Part shown: in pieces, positions 35,421 through 44,761 of the stretch
Layout: every line of letters starts with the position of its first letter
Position numbering within the stretch: the stretch's first letter is position 1
From: Henckelia pumila
Lineage: Eukaryota > Streptophyta > Magnoliopsida > Lamiales > Gesneriaceae
Length of the DNA: 64,000 nt
Direction of reading: 5' to 3'
Assembly: GCF_033568475.1 (NCBI RefSeq)
Contig: NC_133123.1
Location: forward strand, 139,144,062-139,208,061
The notes under the pieces: model-generated
The model's database searches: none
Told to the model about the DNA's origin: nothing
The model's input: the letters and a program-made list of their open reading frames with translations, nothing else
Translations under genes and position numbers: made by a program

Positions 35421-36952
35421 TATAACTTAAACATATAATTTCTGATCAATGTCAATAAGTATAATAAGGCCAATAGAAAATTAGAAGCTCTGAAAAAAAA
35501 TTAATATAATTTTTATTAAACATATTATTTGTGGTTAATTTTCGAAAGTAGAATAAATAGTTTAGCGAATTATAAGATCTAAAAATGCACATTTAGAAGT
35601 TTTTAAGTCATTCAATCTATATTTAAGTGTTTCTATTCATATTATCAAGAACCAGTAAGGACCAATGTGCTACCGAGGTCATAGCAAAATTGTTCTCAAG
35701 TTGCGGTATGTTCTAAAATTAAGAAATTAAAAAAACTTAAACAACAAAAAGTATACGCATTAATCTTTTGACCAAATTTTATTTAATTGACTTTTAAATA
35801 CAAATCGTAAATTTTTTTAAAAATAAAATTAGATATAAGAAACCAAATCACATGATGTAGTTGATATTTTTATTCAGGTATATAGTTTTAAACATATACT
35901 TTTTTGTTAATGACAATAATGAGAAAATAACAAACAAACAATACACAATAATGAATGAGAAAAAAAAAACAATTAATAAGTAAAAAAATTAAAAATGGTA
36001 CCAAAGTAAAAATTATTGGTAGAAAAAAATTATTTAAGAACATAATTTTTAGCTTTATTTTTAAAATAATCAATGAATTTAAAAATAATGTATGATAACA
36101 AAACCAAAAAAATAATCACAACAATTAATGAAAAAAAATTAATAAGAAAAGCAATTAATAAGGATAACAAAGTAAATTCACAATAAACATATAACTTAAA
36201 CATATAATTTCTGATCAATGTCAATAAGTATAATAAGGCCAATAGAAAATTAGAAGCTCTGAAAAAAAAAGTAATATAACTTTTATTAAACATATTATTT
36301 GTGGTTAATTTTCGAAAGTAGAATAAATAGTTTAGCGAATTATAAGATCTAAAAATGCACATTTAAAAGTTTTTAAGTCATTCAATCTATATTTAAGTGT
36401 TTCTATTCATATTATCAAGAACCAGTAAGGACCAATGTGCTACCGAGGTCATAGCAAAATTGTTCTCAAGTTGCGGTATGTTCTAAAATTAGGAAATTAA
36501 AAAAACTTAAACAACAAAAAGTATACGCATTAATCTTTTGACCAGATTTTATTTAATTGACTTTTAAATACAAATCGTAAATTTTTTTTAAAAATAAAAT
36601 TAGATATAAGAAACCAAATCACATGATGTAGTTGATATTTTTATTCAGGTATATAGTTTTAAACATATACTTTTTTGTTAATGACAATAATGAAAAAATA
36701 ACAAACAAACAATACACAATAATGAATGAGAAAAAAAAACAATTAATAAGTAAAAAAATTAAAAATGGTACCAAAGTAAAAATTATTTGTAGAAAAAAAT
36801 TATTTAAGAACATAATTTTTAGCTTTATTTTTAAAATAATCAATGAATTTAAAAATAATGTATGATAACAAAACCAAACAAATAATCACAACAATTAATG
36901 AAAAAAAATTAATAAAAAAAGCAATTATAAGGATAACAAAATAAATTCATAA
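35421..36952. repeat. Two ~770-bp tandem units inside the Helitron
   Basis: TATAACTTAAACATATAATT starts at 35421 and again at 36190, and CAATGAATTTAAAAATAATG at 36071 and 36841. Every landmark between them repeats with an offset of 769-770 and very few differences, so this duplication is recent. A partial third relative lies at about 34,760-35,420. Confidence 0.85.
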
Positions 36953-36989
36953 TGAAAGCTACATATTTATAATAGAATAGATAGATAGA

Positions 36990-37106
36990 TATACACGGAG
37001 CACGGAACTCGTGTGACGTAAAATTTTATTCAATTTCCAGAAGTTATGAGACATTTTAGGTGGAACAGATTCCTTTTGTTTTCTTTTCTTTAGTCCTAAT
37101 ATATAG
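36990..37106 (+). promoter_or_regulatory. Proximal promoter of DUF241 array copy 4 (E2, E3, TATA)
   Basis: TATACACGGAGCACGGAACT runs into E2 (ending CTCGTG, 36995-37013). E3 AGGTGGAACAGATTCC is at about 37058-37073. ATATATAG is at 37099-37106. E2 to ATG is 228 bp. The Helitron now separates this from E1 by about 6.1 kb. Confidence 0.65.
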
Positions 37107-37222
37107 CTGGTGCCTAAGAGATAGATTCAACCATTCCACCTCTATTCTGAATTTCTAGCAAAGAGCCATAAAGGAAAGTACATTTACCCTCACATATCAG
37201 TTTTCAGTTTGCAGCAAAAAAG

Positions 37223-38080
37223 ATGTCTAATTTCCAGTCTAGATCAAACAGTTTGCCATCCAAATCTCATCCAGTAATGGATGACATTCAAGAACATTTA
37301 TGCCGGTTAAGGGGCTCAGAAGGCATGCCTGGAACAGCAAAATCCATATGTTCAAACTTGGCTAGCCTCGTAAATCGGCATGAAGAAATCAAGAATCTGA
37401 TTCAGATGTCTTCAATCCAACAAGCCATCTCCCATGAACGACGTGGGACTTGGATCGATGAGATTCTCGAAGGATCACTCAGGCTCGTGGATCTTTGTGA
37501 ATTTTCGAGAGATGTTGTCTGCTTAACCAAGGAATCCGTTCAAGATATTGAATCCTCCATCAGAAGAAACAGAGGTGAAACATCCACAGCAAAGGACATC
37601 AATTCTTACTTGGCCTCAAGAAAGAAGATTAACCAAATGATCAATAAGAACATCAAGAATATGAAGAGCTTCAACCAGAACTTGACACCACTCCTAGAAA
37701 AAGCCGAAGATCTTAAAGCCATCGCGGCAATGTTGAAAGAAATGGAGGCTATTTCTTCCTCCGTTTTGAAATCTATACTGATACTCGTGTCCGGGGAAAA
37801 GAGAAGATCAAAGCAAAGAAGTTGGCTATTGCTTTCGAAGTTCACCCAAACTAGCCGTGTACATGATGAGATGGAGCAAGAAATGGATGGTGGAGATATG
37901 TTGTATGCATTGGCTATCAACATGCTGCAAAAAGGGATGGACAAGGTTACAAAGCCAAATGTATTGAGGGAATTGAAATCATCAGAAATGACAATACATG
38001 ATCTTGAAGAGGGATTAGAATCTTTCTTTAGGAGTCTAGTGAAAACCAGAGTTTCTCTTCTTAATGCTCTGAGCCATTAG
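37223..38080 (+). CDS. DUF241 array copy 4 (285 aa)
   Basis: Starts MSNFQSRSNSLPSKSHPVMD at the ATG at 37223. R-S-N-S-L-P is at residues 7-12. Blocks are WIDEILEGSLRLVDLCEFSR (Glu where other copies have Gly), SSIRRNRGETSTAKDINSYL, KEMEAISSSVLKSILILVSG, and the end LEEGLESFFRSLVKTRVSLL. With copies 5 and 6 it forms a very similar subgroup that shares the insert DMLYALAINMLQKGMDK (about 230-246). The coding frame is intact despite the 5.8-kb Helitron in its promoter, so it may still be expressed from the short proximal promoter. Confidence 0.88.
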   Translation: MSNFQSRSNSLPSKSHPVMDDIQEHLCRLRGSEGMPGTAKSICSNLASLVNRHEEIKNLIQMSSIQQAISHERRGTWIDEILEGSLRLVDLCEFSRDVVCLTKESVQDIESSIRRNRGETSTAKDINSYLASRKKINQMINKNIKNMKSFNQNLTPLLEKAEDLKAIAAMLKEMEAISSSVLKSILILVSGEKRRSKQRSWLLLSKFTQTSRVHDEMEQEMDGGDMLYALAINMLQKGMDKVTKPNVLRELKSSEMTIHDLEEGLESFFRSLVKTRVSLLNALSH

Positions 38081-38281
38081 CCTGTTTTTGACCGCTAGAT
38101 AAAGATGTATACTTTTGTAAATGATAGATCTAAAACTCAGTACTTAAATACCAACAAAATTCAGTTATTGAATCTTAAATCCCAGTTCTGTTGTCTAAAT
38201 TACTTAATATTTTGCCTGTGTTCAAAGAAACTGAGGCTATTTCTTTCTCGGTCCAAAATCTCATCATCATTATTACTGATA
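38081..38281. other. 3' flank of DUF241 copy 4
   Basis: Nearly identical to the 3' flank of copy 5 (41671-41870), including an echo of coding sequence (GAGGCTATTTCTTTCTC). The similarity stops abruptly after ATTATTACTGATA at about 38281. Confidence 0.6.
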
Positions 38282-40225
38282 AATGATTTTAGTAAAAATT
38301 ATATAGTGTTTTCAAAAAATTTCAAAATATTTAAGTAAATAGACGGAAATTCAAATATCCAAGATTTATTTCAATTATTTATTATGATGATTTATTTCAA
38401 AGATCTATGTTTTTAGTAATTCTATACTTATGATATTTTGTTCATGATTATGGTATTAATTAGTTTGGTAGATTTTAAAAAAAAATGGTTACATCATTAA
38501 AGAAAAAACATTAGTTATGTAAATTTATTATCATGTAGCATATAAACCAGTAATTATTAATAACTTTTTTACGAAATATACACTTTAATATAAATAAAAT
38601 ATTATGCATTAATTTGGGTGATCATTTTGACAATAAAAACATTATATATGAATTGATACAAAAATCAAAAATTAATAAAAACGTAGCAAATTATAATACT
38701 TTGATATATGTAAATTATTATGTATAAAAACTAGATTTTTACGATGTAACAATGTTATTATTCATTACAAATATATTTTGGCAAGGAGATTAATTTATTT
38801 TGAATTTTTTTATATTTTATACTTTTTGAATAAAAAACTATTTTGTTAAATAATTAATGAAAATTTTATAATTAAAAAGTTATAAATTATCTTTCTTTTT
38901 TTTGAGAGGATATAAATTATCTTTCATTATACTTAATATATTTAATTTTTAGTTGGTGAAAGAAAAAAAAACAAAACGCAAATTAAATATAATAAATTTA
39001 GTACGAAAATTAAAATAATAATTAAAATTATTAATTAATATAAAATAATACTTACTGAAACTATCCTTTTATATATAATAATGATTAAGAAAAATTTTAT
39101 TGACGATTAGATGATGATATAAACTATTAATTAATGTAAAATATTATATTTTAAAATATAAAAGACTAATTTAAATAATAGTAATAATAATAATAACAAT
39201 AATAATAATAAAAGTTAGTGGATTTAGTATTTTTGTTATTAATTCATTATTTTATCATGAAAATCATTTATTTATTTTATAGAAGATAATAATAATAATA
39301 ATATTATTAATAATAATAGTAATAGTAATAATAATAATAATAGTGAGTTTAGTGGTAATTAATATGTCATTAGTTTGTCATCAAAAGCTTTTGCAAAAGA
39401 AGATTTTTTTATTATCATAGATATCATATTATTAATATAGTGGATTAATTGATAGTTATTTTTAAAAAATATTGTTTAACTATAACAAAAGTATAACATT
39501 TATTATGAAAATTTAATTTGATATAATTTTGAAGGTTTTAGTGCAAATAAATGAAGTGATAAATTAATAATCAACATATTAAATATTATTTAAGTGTTTA
39601 AAACTTAAACTAATTCTTATAGGAAACGATGATGTGATAATCGTAGTACGTTAAGTTTTTTTTTTTTTTTTTTTTTTTTACTTTTTTTAATGAAGTTTTA
39701 TTTTAATTGTAATATTTCTATGTTAAATGAATCATATTATAATTTAATAAATAATTACAAAATATTATATATAGGAAATAAAAGTTTGAAAATTTCAAAT
39801 AAAAGATAAAGTAATAATTAGTATGACAAAAAAACTTCGCAGCTTAACAATTTTAGTTATTATGTTATTTGTTAATTATGAACACTAATTTCATATATTA
39901 TTTTATATAAAAATTAATTATTACAATTATATAATATGTTTTGATTTCTCATTGTTTTTGGCCATTTAATATTTTGAGTTAATTTTTTAGAGTATTTTTT
40001 TCACCACTTTATACTTCCATCTATATATCTTTTTGTACTCAACATGCTAAATATTTTTCTAAGGTATCTTATTTTTTACTGATGATATATTTTTGTTCCT
40101 AAGTTATATATAGGCTTCTGAGTGAATATTTTTTTCTTGAATTGGATAATATTATCTTTAATTCAATTATATAACTAATTGATCATAAAATAAGTGATTA
40201 TACAGAGCACACGCGTTTTTACTAG
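38282..40225 (+). mobile_element. AT-rich insertion with a Helitron-like right end (tentative)
   Basis: Between two points of broken homology (38281 and 40226) lies 1.94 kb of very AT-rich DNA. It holds (AAT)n tracts (about 39179-39211 and 39288-39345) and a run of about 23 T at 39657-39679. In the equivalent interval after copy 5 there is instead about 485 bp of ordinary array spacer. The right end reads CACACGCGTTTTTACTAG then T, like a Helitron terminus, but the hairpin is poor and no TC start is evident on the left. Replacement of the spacer rather than simple insertion is possible. Confidence 0.45.
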
Positions 40226-40328
40226 TTACTGTCAAAAGAATATGAATTATCTCATAAAAGACGTCGTGTCACTTTTACTATTTGGTAATGCAACAGCATG
40301 ATAATTAAATGCATCATTCAAGAACTAG

Positions 40329-40701
40329 GCTGTCAAGATTCCTACTGTTCTTGATCGTGGATCAATCAACAAAATGGACAAAGGGACAATTTTTAAGATC
40401 TGATCTCTGAATTATAGTTTGTTTAATATGCTATTATGCTTGTTGTGCATGTGTACAAATTTTTTATTGCATACCTGAAGATTCTGCTCCCCAATTAAGA
40501 CAAATAACATTTTTAACCCAAGATCAATATATATAATATACACAAGATATGTACAATTGATATTCGGCATCTTCGAGTGTTTAAAATATGGGGAGCACGG
40601 AACTCGTGCAGCATAAATTTTAATTCAATTTCCAGAAGTTATGAGACATTGTTGGTGGAACATATTCCTTTTGTTTTCTTTCCTTCAGTCCTTATATATA
40701 T
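40329..40701 (+). promoter_or_regulatory. Promoter of DUF241 array copy 5
   Basis: E1 GCTGTCAAGATTCCTACTG is at 40329-40347. E2 GGGGAGCACGGAACTCGTGC is at 40590-40609. E3 GGTGGAACATATTCC is at about 40654-40668. TATATATAT is at 40693-40701. E1 to E2 is 261 bp and E2 to ATG is 229 bp. A DNA insertion ends about 100 bp upstream of E1. Confidence 0.65.
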
Positions 40702-40818
40702 AGCTGGTGCATAAGAGATGAATTCAACCATTCCATATCTATTCTGAATTTCTAGCAAAGAGCCAAAAAGAAAAGTACATTTACCCTCACGTATCAGTTT
40801 TCAGTTTGCAGCAAAAAG

Positions 40819-41670
40819 ATGTCTAATTTCCATTCTAGATCAAACAGTTTACCATCTAAATCTCATCCAGTAATGGATGAGATTCAAGATCATTTATGCC
40901 GGCTAAGGGACTTGGAAGCCACCTCAGCAAAATCCATATGCTCGAACTTAGCTTGCCTCATAAAATTGCATGAAGAAATCAAGAATCTGATTGAGGTTCC
41001 TTCAATCCAACAAGCCATCTCCCATGACCAATGTGGGACTTGGATCAATGAGATTCTTGAAGGATCACTCAGGCTTGTGGATCTTTGTGGATTTTCGAGA
41101 GATGTTGTCTGCTTAACCAAGGAATCCGTTCAAGATCTCGAATCCTCCATCAGAAGAAACAGAGGTGAAACAGCCACAGCAAAGGACATCGATTCTTATG
41201 TGGCCTCAAGAAAGAAGATTAACCAAATGATCAATAAGAACATCAAGAATATGAAGAGCTTCAACCAGAACATGACACCATTCCTGGAAAAAACCGAAGA
41301 TCTTAAAGCCATCGTGACAGTGTTAAAAGAAATGGAGGCTATTTCTTCCTCTGTTTTGAAATCTATACTGATACACGTGTCAGGTGAAAAGAGAAGATCG
41401 AAGCAAAGAAGTTGGTTATTGCTTTCGAAGTTCACCCAAACTAGCCGTGTACGTCATGCGGTGGATCAAGAAATGGATGATGGGGATATGTTGTATGCAT
41501 TGGATATCAACATGCTGCAAAAAGGGATGGACAAAATTAAAAAGCAAAATGTATTGAGGGAATTAAAATCATCAGAAATGACGATACATGATCTTGAAGA
41601 GGGATTAGAATCTTTCTTTAGGAGTCTAGTGAAAACCAGAGTTTCTCTTCTTAATACTCTGAGTCATTAG
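40819..41670 (+). CDS. DUF241 array copy 5 (283 aa)
   Basis: Starts MSNFHSRSNSLPSKSHPVMD at 40819. It lacks two residues near position 35 that copy 4 has (EATSAKS versus EGMPGTAKS), as does copy 6. Blocks are WINEILEGSLRLVDLCGFSR, SSIRRNRGETATAKDIDSYV and KEMEAISSSVLKSILIHVSG. Copy-specific changes are IEVPSIQQ for IQVPSIQQ and RHAVDQEMDDGD in the linker. The coding frame is whole and its promoter arrangement unbroken, so with copy 6 it is a good candidate for a working gene. Confidence 0.88.
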   Translation: MSNFHSRSNSLPSKSHPVMDEIQDHLCRLRDLEATSAKSICSNLACLIKLHEEIKNLIEVPSIQQAISHDQCGTWINEILEGSLRLVDLCGFSRDVVCLTKESVQDLESSIRRNRGETATAKDIDSYVASRKKINQMINKNIKNMKSFNQNMTPFLEKTEDLKAIVTVLKEMEAISSSVLKSILIHVSGEKRRSKQRSWLLLSKFTQTSRVRHAVDQEMDDGDMLYALDINMLQKGMDKIKKQNVLRELKSSEMTIHDLEEGLESFFRSLVKTRVSLLNTLSH

Positions 41671-42468
41671 CCTGTTTTTGACCTCTAGATAAAGATGTAT
41701 ACCTTTGTAAATCATAGATCTAAAACTCAATACTTAAATACCAACAAAATTTAGTTATTGAATCTTAAATCTCAGTTCCATTGTCTAAATTACTTATACT
41801 TTGCCTGTGTTCAACGAAATGGAGGCTATTTCTTTCTCAGTCCAAAAACTCATCATCATTATTACTGATAATTATACTCATTCCATCACATGTGTAATTC
41901 AGCAGTTCAGTTTTTCTATCTCTAGCCAAAGTATAAAACTTATATGTCTGTCTGTATTGTATGTAAAGTAACTCTAATGTACAGTCACGAGTTTCGATTT
42001 CACAGAGAAAATACATCAATAGTAACAAATAAAATTTTATGAAAAATAAAAACTACAGGATTTAACTCTAATAATTTTATGTTACTTCGCCGTCCAATTG
42101 TTGTGATTAAGGGCAGTTTTTGAAATAAAATATGGAAGAGGTAATGATCCCCAGTTGATCAAGACAAGGTAATAAAATCTAATAGAATCATGAAGCAAAA
42201 TGTCCTCACACAAGCTTATGGTGGGATGAGGTTTAAGAGCACTAGCAAATCCCCATATTTGCACGATTCATTACTTGGTTCCGTGTATTACAGTTTCATG
42301 CATTTTGTTCAAATCATGGAACTCTTAAAATGCAAAATTTAATCAGCTGACCATAGTTACTCTCAAAAGAGTATGAATTATCTCATAAAAGACGTCGTGT
42401 AACTTCCACTATTTGGTAATGTAAGTATGTAACAGCATGATAATTAAATTCATCATTTCAAGAACTAG
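41671..42468. other. Spacer between DUF241 copies 5 and 6
   Basis: Array spacer that keeps the segment missing or replaced after copy 4 (41871-42355). Homology to the DNA before copy 5 restarts at about 42356 (TTACTCTCAAAAGAGTATGA). No gene is seen. Confidence 0.5.
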
Positions 42469-42845
42469 GCTGTCAAGATTCCCACTGTTCTTGATCATTG
42501 ATCAATCAAAAAAATGGACAAAGGGACAATTTTTAAGATCTGATCTCTGAATTATTGTTTGTTTAATATGCTATTATGCTTGTTGTGCATGTGTACAAAT
42601 TTTTTATTGCATACCTGATGATTATGCTCCCCGATTAAGGCTTAAATAACATTTTTAATCCAATATCAATGCATATATACACAAGATATTTAATTGATTT
42701 TCTGCATCTTCGAGTGTTTAATATATGGGGAGCACGGAACTCGTGCAACAGAAATTTTAATTTAATTTCCAGAAGTTATGAGACATTGTTGGTGGAACAG
42801 ATTCCTTTTGTTTTCTCTCTTTTAGTCCTTAACTCCTTATATATA
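42469..42845 (+). promoter_or_regulatory. Promoter of DUF241 array copy 6
   Basis: E1 GCTGTCAAGATTCCCACTG is at 42469-42487. E2 GGGGAGCACGGAACTCGTGC is at 42727-42746. E3 GGTGGAACAGATTCC is at about 42791-42805. TATATATAG is at 42838-42845. E1 to E2 is 258 bp and E2 to ATG is 235 bp. Confidence 0.65.
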
Positions 42846-42961
42846 GCTGGTGCCTAAGAGATAGACTCAACCATTCCACATCTACTCTGAATTTCTAGCA
42901 AAGAGCTAAAAAGAAAAGTACATTTTTACCCTCACAGATCAGTTTTCAGATTGCAGCAAAG

Positions 42962-43813
42962 ATGTCTAATTTCCATTCTAGATCTAACAGTTTACCATCT
43001 AAATCTCATCCAGTAATGGACGAGATTCAAGATCATTTATGCCGGTTAAGGGACTCGGAAGCCACCTCAGCAAAATCCATATGCTCAAACTTAGCTTGCC
43101 TCATAAAATTGCATGAAGAAATCAAGAATCTGATTCAGGTTCCTTCAATCCAACAAGCCATCTCCCATGACCAATGTGGGACTTGGATCAATGAGATTCT
43201 TGAAGGATCACTCAGGCTTGTGGATCTTTGTGGATTTTCAAGAGATGTTGTCTGCTTAACCAAGGAATGCTTTCAAGATTTCGAATCCTCCATCAGAAGA
43301 AACAGAAGTGAAGCAGCCACAGCAAAGGACATCGATTCCTACGTGGCCTCAAGAAAGAAGATTAACCAAATGATCAATAAGAGCATCAAGAATATGAAGA
43401 GCTTCAACCAGAACTTCACTCCACTCCTAGAGAAAACCGAAGATCTTAAAGCTATAGCAACAGTGTTAAAAGAAATGGAGGTTATTTCTTCCTCGGTTTT
43501 GAAATCTATACTGATACTCGTGTCCGGGGAAAAGAGAAGATCAAAGCAAAGAAGTTGGTTATTGCTTTCGAAGCTATCCCAAACTAGCCGTGTATGTGAT
43601 GAGATGGAGCAAGAAATGGATGGTGGAGATATGTTGCATGCCTTGAATGCCAACATGCTGCAAAAAGGGATGGACAAAATTACAAAGCAAAATGTATTAA
43701 GGCAATTGAAATCATCAGAAATGACAACACAGGATCTTGAAGAGGGATTAACGTCTTTCTTTAGGAGTTTAGTGAAAACCAGAGTTTCTCTTCTCAATGC
43801 TCTGAGCCATTAG
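42962..43813 (+). CDS. DUF241 array copy 6 (283 aa)
   Basis: Starts MSNFHSRSNSLPSKSHPVMD at 42962. It is very close to copy 5 over the whole length, including the promoter. Changes include TKECFQDFESS (for TKESVQDLESS), RNRSEAATAKD, KEMEVISSSV and LEEGLTSFFRSLVKTR. The replaced residues are ones conserved in the other copies, which may mean relaxed constraint on this copy. The duplication unit shared with copy 5 is 2,143 bp from ATG to ATG. Confidence 0.88.
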   Translation: MSNFHSRSNSLPSKSHPVMDEIQDHLCRLRDSEATSAKSICSNLACLIKLHEEIKNLIQVPSIQQAISHDQCGTWINEILEGSLRLVDLCGFSRDVVCLTKECFQDFESSIRRNRSEAATAKDIDSYVASRKKINQMINKSIKNMKSFNQNFTPLLEKTEDLKAIATVLKEMEVISSSVLKSILILVSGEKRRSKQRSWLLLSKLSQTSRVCDEMEQEMDGGDMLHALNANMLQKGMDKITKQNVLRQLKSSEMTTQDLEEGLTSFFRSLVKTRVSLLNALSH

Positions 43814-44761
43814 CCTGTTTTTGACCGCTAGATAAAGATGTATACTTTTGTAAATAATAAATCTGAAACTCCATACTCACTTACCAATAAAATTCAGTTG
43901 AATTTTAAATCTCAGCTCTGTTGTCTAAATTACTTTTCCTTTCCCTTGAAGGAGTTTTGGTGTCATAAGTAAAAAAAGATTCCAAACGTTCATTATACAT
44001 ATTGGAGTAAATTTTCGAAAATAAAATAAAATTGAATTCCATATAATTTACTTTTGCTTGAAAAACGCACAAGAATCACATGTATCAAAATTTACTGAAA
44101 AATTTAAAAATAAATGAAATGCGTTAAAACTTGATCATCGAAGTATATAACAGTAGCATCCAATCAGATTTATCAAGTTGATAGGTGTACAAAGTCCATT
44201 GAAACGTGAAACGGCATGGCAATCAAGTGTGTGATCATTTCTGTGCTGGGTGAGGTTGTCAAGATTCCCCTTGTTCTTAACAAGTGTTTAACAGATCACA
44301 GATGGTAGATGACCAATTTTATAATGATGAAAATAGAGAATTGTAATTTCTTTTTCCTAATAATACATTTATGATTAAAGGAAGCAACACATGTTCTTTT
44401 TTAAATAAGCCACCATGCATCTTGATTTATTACAGAACCTAAAATGCTTGTTTTTTCCTCGTGTGCACCATGCAATATTCCCTCTGTTTCCTGGAGATCA
44501 TTACCAACACTAAATCAATATCAACCTATTAGCTGTCAAGATTCTTTATGCTTCAATAACAGCACATGTTAATGTAGCAGAGATCTCTATTATAGAGATT
44601 CATAGTTTATTGTCCACAATTCAGGGAACATAAACCTTGCTTGTTTCGATTTCCAGCTGTATGTCTTGCTATATATCTGAGGTGTCAATAGATTGCTTTG
44701 ATCCTCGGCATATTGTTTCGATACTAAATTTCTTAGGCTCAACCTAAAGTTTCACATAGAG
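43814..44761. other. Spacer before the DUF241 remnant
   Basis: The first 120 bases repeat the 3' flank of copies 4 and 5. The rest is spacer with two E1-like phrases: GGTTGTCAAGATTCCCCTTG (about 44254-44273) and AGCTGTCAAGATTCTTTATG (about 44531-44550). E2 and E3 are not recognisable. CTCGTGTGCACCATGC near 44459 echoes the upstream phrase of copies 1 and 2. Confidence 0.5.

Larger units (their letters stand above)
31155..36989 (-). mobile_element. Large non-autonomous Helitron (5,835 bp) in the promoter of DUF241 copy 4
   Basis: Read on minus, the 5' end is TCTATCTATCTATTCTATTA (from 36989) preceded by A. The 3' end is a perfect hairpin ACGTGC-AAC-GCACGT (31182-31168), nine bases, then CTAG (31158-31155), followed by T. 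These are the known Helitron hallmarks: 5' TC, 3' hairpin plus CTAG, insertion between A and T, and no target duplication. Removing it rejoins GTTTAA to TATACACGGAGC, which matches GTTTAATATACAGGGAGC at the same place before copy 3. No Rep or helicase frame is present. The interior is mostly irregular tandem repeats, very AT-rich. The few open frames inside are low-complexity and not credible genes. Confidence 0.85.

Noticed and set aside
35888-36865. Hydrophobic open frames inside the Helitron repeats
   Set aside because: They arise from poly(A)/poly(T)-rich repeat units, occur once per unit and have no protein character.
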